Source: Chara braunii (Eukaryota; Streptophyta; Charophyceae; Charales; Characeae). Taken from it: a DNA stretch of 23,045 bases. Each line of letters opens with the position of its first letter. The stretch's first letter is position 1. The position numbers were made by a program, and so were the translations under genes. The notes below the pieces were generated by a model. The model saw only the letters and a list, made by a program, of their open reading frames with translations. It ran no database searches and had not been told where the DNA came from. This document shows positions 17,770 through 23,045 of this stretch, piece by piece. The stretch is taken from contig BFEA01000814.1 of assembly GCA_003427395.1 (NCBI GenBank), positions 304,370 through 327,414 of the forward strand. Direction: 5' to 3'.

Positions 17770-17795
17770 GGCGCTGCTGAGGGCAGCGCCATAGC
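17770..17795 (+). promoter_or_regulatory. GCCATAGC hairpin in E2 3' LTR
   Basis: GGCGCTGC (17770-17777) pairs perfectly with GCAGCGCC (17783-17790) around TGAGG, and the 3' arm runs straight into ATAGC, making GCCATAGC at 17788-17795. Confidence 0.5.
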
Positions 17796-18258
17796 CCAGC
17801 CACCATAGCTGGTGGGCTTGGACTACAGTGAAGCGCAGGGGTGGTCTTCGGGTGTAACACAGGACAGACGTGGGTGTAGTCAGGGGATAGGTGAAGGATG
17901 ATGATGATGATGATGATGTGAGGGCACGTGCCTTGTATTGGCGATGATCTGCATGGGCGACATCTTCAAGTACTGCCGGCTGCTGCTGATGCCAACAATT
18001 GCGTTGTCATTTCGTAGTCTGTAGTAGCTGTGTAGGAGTAGGCTGGGCGCTGAGCGCCAAGTGTGAGGGTGAACGAATTGGACTCTTCTGTTGAGAGGAG
18101 AGAGTATGCTCTCCATGGACATTGGTTTTCAGTGCTACGAACCTCCATTGGTGTATTATTGGTGCAATGCTGCTCTCTGGACACGGTGTGACTATCTGGC
18201 TTGCAATGTGATGGTGTGATCTGGAATTGTCATCTCGCTGTTGCTTATTTTCCTTGAA

Positions 18259-19700
18259 GTTACAGCTCTTTGAATTTGAGTTTTGCACTATGGATGGAGT
18301 AGGATCATAACACAGGTATTCATTTCACTTGGAGTCATCCATCAGGCTATAGAATGTTGTGGAAGGGGTCCCTCTCTGAAATTTAGAATCTATTTTTTAT
18401 TTTATTTTATTTCAACAAACAACAAAGCGCCCCTTCTATTCTGCGGGGCATTGATCCGGTTGCTTATAACCGGCACGCATGTCTCAGATATATGCCCCAT
18501 CTTCAGTCCCATGCAACAAGCCTTTACTTGCGTTCCGTTTTTCATCTTTTATCCTTTGATTCCTTTTTTCCCCCTTCAAAGTTTGACCATTTCTCGATTC
18601 ATTGCGTTCCATTTCTCAGATAAGGAACCTCACTCTCCGAGTCAAACTCTAGGACCAAGTACAGTTGCACAACATCCGATATTCTGGTAGACCCATTCCA
18701 CAACAAGATAAGCGGGGAGCCTCGTTTATATTTTTGGAGGAAAGAGGAAAACAAGATTAAAAAAAAAAAAAAAAAAAAGATAAGGGGACAGAAAGTAAGC
18801 ACAAGCGTGCAAAAGGAAAAGTTAACAAGAATTTTGCAAAACGTTTGTGTGTATTCAATACAAATCATCCTTCAACAGTTTTGCAGCAAGATCTCAAAAT
18901 TCAAATACATAAAACTTACTATGTTGTGGCATGTAAGTGCGGCAAGCTCATTGCAAGACTTTGACAATTATGTTCCTTTTTTCACTGGCGTCTGATAGAC
19001 ATAATGAAGACAGCACTGAAAAGTATATCGGCTGAATGATAATCAGGTCTTGCGCCTCATGACCTGACCACACACTGGCTCCCGTGCACATCCCCTGGGC
19101 CCCCGTCATACTGGTAAAGAGCATCTTATGAATGGGAAGATCTTGAAATGTCAACATGCCAACGGGTTAAGGGCTCAGGTGCAATGACCCGCACAGAATC
19201 AGTCTGAGTTGTCTGCTGTTGTGATGGATGCTCACTTGATGTCTGCTATTGTGAGTGATGCAGAAGAACCAAAGGAACAGCGAGGTGATGATAAGGACTC
19301 ACTGACAGACATACAACACAACATCAAGAAAGCAATGTATCTCCATACAAATCACAGAATAATGCAATGTAGCACAGCAGAAGACGCAAAGATATGTATG
19401 ACCTTACACATCGGACTCAGACTCGACTCACACACTCATCATCACACGTGTCACACAGCAAGGAGGGGAATATACATGGGAAGAAAGGTCCCTCCTTGCG
19501 CACACACATGGGCGAGAAACCACGGATGATGAAGGGGGAGGAGAGACGAAAATGGAGAGGGGCGAGAAGACAAGAGTAGAACTCGTACTCGTCCAAAAAT
19601 AGCCTCGCGTCAAATGTCCACCCAATGTCTCTCCCCAAAACGTCGAATCAGATCCTAGGCGCTCAATGCCTGACAATAGTCCCTGCCTGTAACCTCTCAC
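18259..19700. other. Unassigned sequence right of E2
   Basis: GTTA at 18259-18262 is the right copy of the target duplication. Beyond it I see no domain-bearing frame. Small frames exist on both strands (for example 19209-19529 + and 18948-19157 -) but none is recognisable. Notable items are TTTTA-rich sequence near 18400, the hairpin CCGGTT/AACCGG at 18456-18473 enclosed by GGGGCAT/ATGCCCC (18444-18450 with 18492-18498), and a 20-base poly(A) at 18759-18778. This may be host DNA, and unlike the rest of the window it shows no similarity to other parts of it. Confidence 0.5.
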
Positions 19701-19716
19701 TCTCTCTCAAAGAAGT

Positions 19717-19748
19717 AGAAGAAGAAGAAGAAGAAGAAGAAGAAGAAG
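19717..19748. repeat. (GAA)n microsatellite
   Basis: About ten GAA units, followed by further GAAGAGGAAGAAG-type sequence to about 19806. Confidence 0.95.
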
Positions 19749-19877
19749 GGCAGTGACTATGGAGGTCGGAGAAGAATCAGAGAGAAGAAGAGGAAGAAGA
19801 AGAAGAGCTCTCCTCTGCCTATCTCACCTGATGATACTGATGCCCACATGTACTGACCAGCTCAAGTGGTGGCTCTC

Positions 19878-20260
19878 TGATGCAGGTCGCTGGAGCAAGG
19901 TCCCAGGTGTGGCGCCCAGGTAAGTCGCACATCACCTCGTGGCTATGGCTTACCAGCCTCCACACTCCCACTATCTTCTTCTACTCCACTACCTCTACTC
20001 TAGTGGAGCTCCTCCTGCCTGGTGCTGCTCCAGCAGCATAACGCCCAAACTGAGGTCTAGCCGAATGTCCTCAACTGCAGGACTGGCCCAGCTATATACC
20101 GCTGTGCCTGGCTGAGAGGCACACAGTCTGCCACCAAGGCCATCCAATCTATCATCCAATCGACGGTCCTGATCGCAGGCCCAAGTCCTGGTCCTGAGAA
20201 CAGGACAACAAAACGGACTGCCTGGGTACCTGCTGTTCATTCAGGCCCTCTGCAGGCACT
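19878..20260 (-). repeat. LTR-like block on the minus strand
   Basis: Read on the minus strand it shows GACTGTGTGC, a TATATA box (20098-20093), GAGGACATTC and GCTGCTGGAGCAGC, an order resembling the E1-family LTR, then GCCATAGC at 19949-19942, 149 bases after the box. The sequence TAAGCCATAGCCACGAGGTGA here matches 19 of 21 bases of a minus-strand site near 8433-8453. Overall similarity to the other LTRs is too low to fix the ends. Confidence 0.35.
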
Positions 20261-20460
20261 GCAGGAACCTGCGGACTGGGCCAGGCGCAATCGGACGGCC
20301 GCCTGGTCCCAGTCCAACCTGGGACGAACGTGAACCTGGCCTACCTCGGCCTAAAACGTGGTCCACTGGTCCGAACAGGCACTGGTTTGTTTGGACAATC
20401 AGAGAGTCCGAAACGACACATCTGGAACAGACAAAAAATTGGACCAGACAAAGACTCAGC

Positions 20461-20463
20461 AAA

Positions 20464-20510
<47 letters not shown>

Positions 20511-20512
20511 AT
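20461..20512. repeat. (AAAT)13 microsatellite
   Basis: Thirteen perfect AAAT units. The minus-strand open frame through it (repeating Phe-Ile-Tyr-Leu) is a product of the repeat. Confidence 0.98.
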
Positions 20513-21122
20513 GCTGAATAAAAGAGAAATGCTTGGAACAAAATGTGTGCCTAGTCCTGGAAAATGGCTGTGGGCCTCCAGATCGCGCAACCAAAGTGTG
20601 TGCGCGACCTGGGGGCCTGAAGCAACCATCGGGGCCCAAAAGAGGGCCTGTGCAGAGGCCTCAGCAGGCTACATGTTGTCTGACTAATGCTGTTTGCCGG
20701 ACTGTTTCGCTGAGATTTCAGTGCGGCGTCCGCTGTGTGAGTTAGCTGTGTGTGTGCTTCTGTCTAGTAAGTGAACGTGTGATGAATGCTATGCAGAGTA
20801 CGAACTGTGTCCTTACCCTGTGTTTTATTGTGTCTGGGGAGGGGTAGATTAGAAATAAGGAAAGCACGGGGGCAAGACTGGAATTGGGACTGGAGGAAGT
20901 GCGAGGAACTGCGGGTAGAGGCTAGGACGGAAAGAGACCAAGTAGAATGCAGGCAGTACCCTGCAAGGATTTTCCAGTAGCTCAGGCAGGTGCAACAAAA
21001 TTCCAGTAGGCTTAGTAGCTTACGAAGAGATCATGAGTAGTCAGGCCCGCATCTAGACATGAAGAAGTCCAGATTCCGGCCCTGAGGTAGACTTGCAGGT
21101 TGCAATAATGTTCCTGCCAAAA
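20513..21122. other. No gene or named repeat seen
   Basis: Mixed-composition sequence with several short frames and no recognisable domain. GT-rich between about 20735 and 20785. Confidence 0.4.
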
Positions 21123-21156
21123 GGTAGGAACTCCCGGTAGGCCTACTGCCTTCTTA
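21123..21156 (+). repeat. Dispersed repeat family 3, copy B, left fragment
   Basis: TAGGAACTCCCGGTAGGCCT matches the left end of copy A. The copy is interrupted at TA 21155-21156 and resumes at 22504. Confidence 0.6.
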
Positions 21157-21173
21157 CCCCGAAAAGAACGTAC

Positions 21174-21814
21174 TGAAACGGTATTCACCAGTTCGAAGTA
21201 GCTGATGCAGATCCCAGGGCTCGATCCCTAGTTCCCCAACTTACCTGTGTACAATACCTGTGTCAACTCGAGGAATTGAACCTGCGACCTGTAGAACCGC
21301 CAGTGGTAAGTAGATCTGTCGTAGGTCTATAGGTAGCCAGGATTCGATCTGTAGACCTGTAGATTAGAAGTCTAGCTGCAGTCCTTCTAGAAGGTTGGCA
21401 AGTGGTCAAGTGGTGTAGGCAAGTGGGCAAGTGGTGTGACTAAAGCAAACCCATGTTGGAGACGAGGACAAGTGGCAAGGGCAAGTAGTAGGACCCCAGT
21501 GCAATTGCACTGCGTCGTAGGGTAGTCGCCATGCAGTCATGGGAGAGTCTAGAAAGTACCAGTCCGGTCCAGCAAGTACCACGGGGGGGACTGTGTGCAC
21601 CATGGGCCAGGGATACAGGGCAGACCAACGCAGCGCAGAAGTATAAATCAAGAGGCTGCGTCCAGCCAAGGACATTCATTCCTGCGGATGCCATGCGGAA
21701 GCGCTGCCTAGCAGCTTGTGCGAGGAGGTCTGCAGAGTGCCCGAAGACGAAGTGGGCAGAGGAGTGGAGTGCAGCGATAGGTAGTGGCAGCTAGCGCTGC
21801 CATAGCTGTAGCCC
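21174..21814 (+). repeat. E1-family LTR, truncated copy
   Basis: It starts TGAAACGG like 7147 and follows the E1 LTR in patches. Landmarks are CAGGGCTCGATCCCTAG, GCAAGTGGTCAAGTGG, GGGACTGTGTGCACCATGGGCC, TATAAAT at 21642-21648, GGAAGCGCTGCCTAGCA and the hairpin GGCAGC/GCTGCC (21786-21801) running into ATAGC. It stops at an adapter remnant, so whether it was a solo LTR or part of a full element is unknown. Confidence 0.7.
21642..21648 (+). promoter_or_regulatory. TATA box of truncated E1-family LTR
   Basis: TATAAAT in the same AGAAGTATAAAT context as 7642; GCCATAGC follows at 21799, 157 bases on. Confidence 0.55.
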
Positions 21815-21844
21815 TATACACATCTAGATGTGTATAAGAGACAG
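21815..21844. other. Partial Nextera mate-pair junction adapter (artefact)
   Basis: TATACACATCT, the last 11 bases of a mosaic end, is followed by the full 19-base AGATGTGTATAAGAGACAG. The join between the LTR to the left and the AT-rich sequence to the right is therefore suspect. Confidence 0.95.
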
Positions 21845-21941
21845 CTTTTGAAGGGAAACATCATTGCAGACTCTGATATTGCCCGGACAGGCCCTAGACT
21901 CAGACTGGTTGGACTGGTCCCCGCCTAGACCTACCTTAGTA

Positions 21942-22486
21942 ACCCGAAAAAAATGTACATACCTTGTATACGAATACAACGTACGGGGTACGTTGTATTC
22001 GAATACAACGTATGTTCGTTACATAACGAGTTTTTGGGGACAACTTCCCAGAAGTCTTTAGTACCGCCATTGTTTTTTTTTTTTTTAATCTCGAATTTGG
22101 TTCGGAATTTCACCAAGACCCTCAGGCAAAAGCTGCTTGCATTGAAATTTTGTACAACATACATTTGTTTCGGATTTTCTTATGTAGTTTTTTTAAAAAA
22201 ATCGAAATTCTGAAAAGATCAGTATATAGAATGTCCCTGCCGTAAAAAATGTTTCTATCCTCGTTTTTATTCTTTTCTTGAGTATGGTTGTGAATTTCGA
22301 CAACCCTCAGGCAAAAGTTGTTTGTATTGCATTGTTGTACAACATTTGTCTTTTTCGGGATTTTCTGATTATTTTTGAAAAGTCAAAATTGCAAAAATTC
22401 GAATACAACATACATACGTTCTATTCGGAAAAAAACGAGTGATTTCTAAAAGTCCGATTTTCGGAGGTAATTCGAATAAAACGTAC
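21942..22486. repeat. AT-rich non-coding interior with duplicated ~185-base unit
   Basis: CCCTCAGGCAAAAG occurs at 22119 and 22304, each within a longer similar unit (TTCGRAATTTC-type sequence before, TTGTACAACAT and TTTCGG...ATTTTCT after). A perfect 14-bp hairpin (CGAATACAACGTAC, loop GGG) lies at 21971-22001, and the arm GAATACAACGTA repeats a third time at 22001-22012. Near-copies occur at about 22400 and 22471. Low coding potential throughout. Confidence 0.65.
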
Positions 22487-22505
22487 GTACGTTTTTTTCG
22501 GGGTA

Positions 22506-22783
22506 AGAAGGAAGTACCCTGTACAGGCAGAGGTAGACACGGCACCTCAGCCGAAGTGAAGCTGAGAGGCCAATGTAGGAAAGTATATCATTCGGGCAGA
22601 ATGAGTGGAGCGGTATCTTACCTGGCAGTCATGCTGCCGCTCTGCCCAGATGGGGAAGTTGGGCGGAGTGCCAAAGAAGCTGGGGGGCTGGAGGGTGAGA
22701 TACAAGACCTCCTTGACTATGGAGGAGAAGTAGGACTAGGCGGAGTCCTGGCTATGGTGGCAGAGGGTGAAGTGCCTCATGCC
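22506..22783 (+). repeat. Dispersed repeat family 3, copy B, right part
   Basis: GTACCCTGTACAGGCAG through GTGCCTCATGCC parallels copy A to about 8360. The two copies separate abruptly after the CCTCATGC shared by both. Confidence 0.7.
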
Positions 22784-22995
22784 AGCAATGAATCCCCCTC
22801 GGCGGCGGCCATCCGCGGCCAGTCCGCCGACCCCGCGGACGCGTCCGCGCGGACGCGCGGCTTTGAAGCCACGTGGCGGCCGCAGGGGAGCGACTTTCGA
22901 AGTTCGGGAGACGCCACGTGGCGGCGCATCCCCAGCCCCACCCCCTCACACAAAAACAACAACGAAAAAGATCAACTTTTGGTTGGGGGGGGTAT
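22784..22995. other. GC-rich block with two G-box palindromes
   Basis: GCCACGTGGCGGC occurs at 22868-22880 and again at 22913-22925, each containing the palindrome GCCACGTGGC with the CACGTG G-box core. Overlapping 16-bp palindromes at 22834-22849 and 22841-22856 are built from GCGGACGCGTCCGC-type sequence. The reading frames here are by-products of high GC. Confidence 0.6.
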
Positions 22996-23007
22996 GGGCG
23001 AAATCGA

Positions 23008-23045
23008 ACGAAATTGAAAAAAAAAAAAACGCCTTTTTTTTTTTT
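23008..23045. repeat. Poly(A) and poly(T) tracts at window edge
   Basis: About 13 A residues, a few bases, then a T run to the last base of the window. Confidence 0.9.

Larger units (their letters stand above)
8910..18258 (+). mobile_element. E2: full-length Ty3/gypsy chromovirus-like retrotransposon, defective
   Basis: Both LTRs, a primer-binding site, gag, pol in the order protease-RT-RNase H-integrase, and a polypurine tract are present. The short GTTA repeat outside the ends suggests one insertion. By eye the shared first ~410 LTR bases differ at about 13 positions (~3%), so the insertion is fairly recent. The body still carries four internal pol stops, several frameshifts, a ~0.9 kb foreign-looking segment in gag and 12 ambiguous bases in the protease. 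The left LTR lacks 498 bases found in the right one. Confidence 0.9.
17230..18258 (+). repeat. E2 3' LTR (1029 bp)
   Basis: It matches the 5' LTR over 17230-17638 and 18137-18258. The intervening 498 bases have no counterpart on the left. The end reads CCTTGAA where the 5' LTR has CCTTGCA, so the terminal CA has probably mutated. The middle part contains the hairpin GGCGCTGC/GCAGCGCC (17770-17790) running into ATAGC, and a (GAT)n-like run at about 17896-17917. A TATA-like CATAAAG is at 17633. Confidence 0.85.
21157..22503. mobile_element. TIR element with TA duplication, holding an LTR
   Basis: The left end CCCCGAAAAGAACGTAC matches the reverse complement of the right end (CCCCGAAAAAAACGTAC, 22487-22503) at 16 of 17 positions. 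TA flanks both ends (21155-21156, 22504-22505). The flanks imply a palindromic empty site, CCTTCTTAAGAAGG, cut at its central TA, as Tc1/mariner-type elements do. No transposase is seen. An LTR copy begins directly after the left inverted repeat, and a second left-end-like sequence occurs at 21942. An adapter scar lies inside, so the 1347-base size is provisional. Confidence 0.5.

Noticed and set aside
18444-18498. Small structured RNA from nested GGGGCAT/ATGCCCC and CCGGTT/AACCGG arms
   Set aside because: The arms are short, asymmetric and match no family I recognise; noted only as sequence.
19905-19925. Primer-binding site (minus strand TGGGCGCCACACC) after the LTR-like block
   Set aside because: No CA terminus lies at the expected place and the tRNA it would pair with cannot be named; too weak to annotate.
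20241-20639. 132-residue open frame on the minus strand
   Set aside because: Its centre is the translation of (AAAT)13; no other support.
1-23045. CRISPR array, bacterial operon or prophage
   Set aside because: Repeats are microsatellites, LTRs and tandem leader units; there are no regular spacers, no ribosome-binding-site-led genes and no bacterial gene spacing.

Overview
This window looks like a repeat-rich intergenic stretch of a plant-lineage (streptophyte) nuclear genome. Two damaged Ty3/gypsy-type LTR retrotransposons dominate it, both on the + strand. They are surrounded by LTR fragments, a terminal-inverted-repeat element, microsatellites and two sequencing-adapter scars. Evidence for the lineage is chromovirus-type pol genes with a chromodomain-like integrase tail and an initiator-tRNA-Met type primer site (TGGTATCGGAGC). 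A charophyte alga with a repeat-rich genome would fit, but that is inference. I found no host protein gene I can defend.

Layout. 1-1380: (AG)n tract, purine-rich repeats, a TTGACC array and the leader of element 1. 1380-7108: element 1 (E1) gag and pol, with ten internal stops and several frameshifts; the integrase end is open. 7147 to about 7939: E1 3' LTR. 8066-8895: a dispersed repeat and an intron-like stretch with a long inverted repeat. 8910-18258: element 2 (E2), delimited by LTRs, primer site, polypurine tract and a short GTTA target duplication. Its gag is split by a ~0.9 kb low-complexity segment carrying a complete Nextera mate-pair junction adapter. 18259-19700: unassigned sequence. 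19700-20640: microsatellites and an LTR-like block on the minus strand. 21123-22783: a second copy of the dispersed repeat, split by a TA-flanked TIR element that holds another E1-family LTR and a second adapter scar. 22784-23045: GC-rich sequence with two G-box palindromes.

How the parts work together. In both elements gag supplies a capsid-like region and a CCHC zinc knuckle, and pol supplies protease, reverse transcriptase, RNase H and integrase. In both, pol lies in the -1 frame relative to gag. E2 has a correctly phased GGGAAAC slippery heptamer with a downstream stem, so gag-pol was probably made by -1 frameshifting. The two elements share a ~70-base leader block that is more conserved than their pol DNA. 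They and two other LTR-like blocks share a GCCATAGC motif about 150 bases after the TATA-like box. Those two signals are the best candidates for something undescribed. The adapter scars mean that joins at 11928-11965 and 21815-21844, and the architecture built on them, should not be trusted without long reads.
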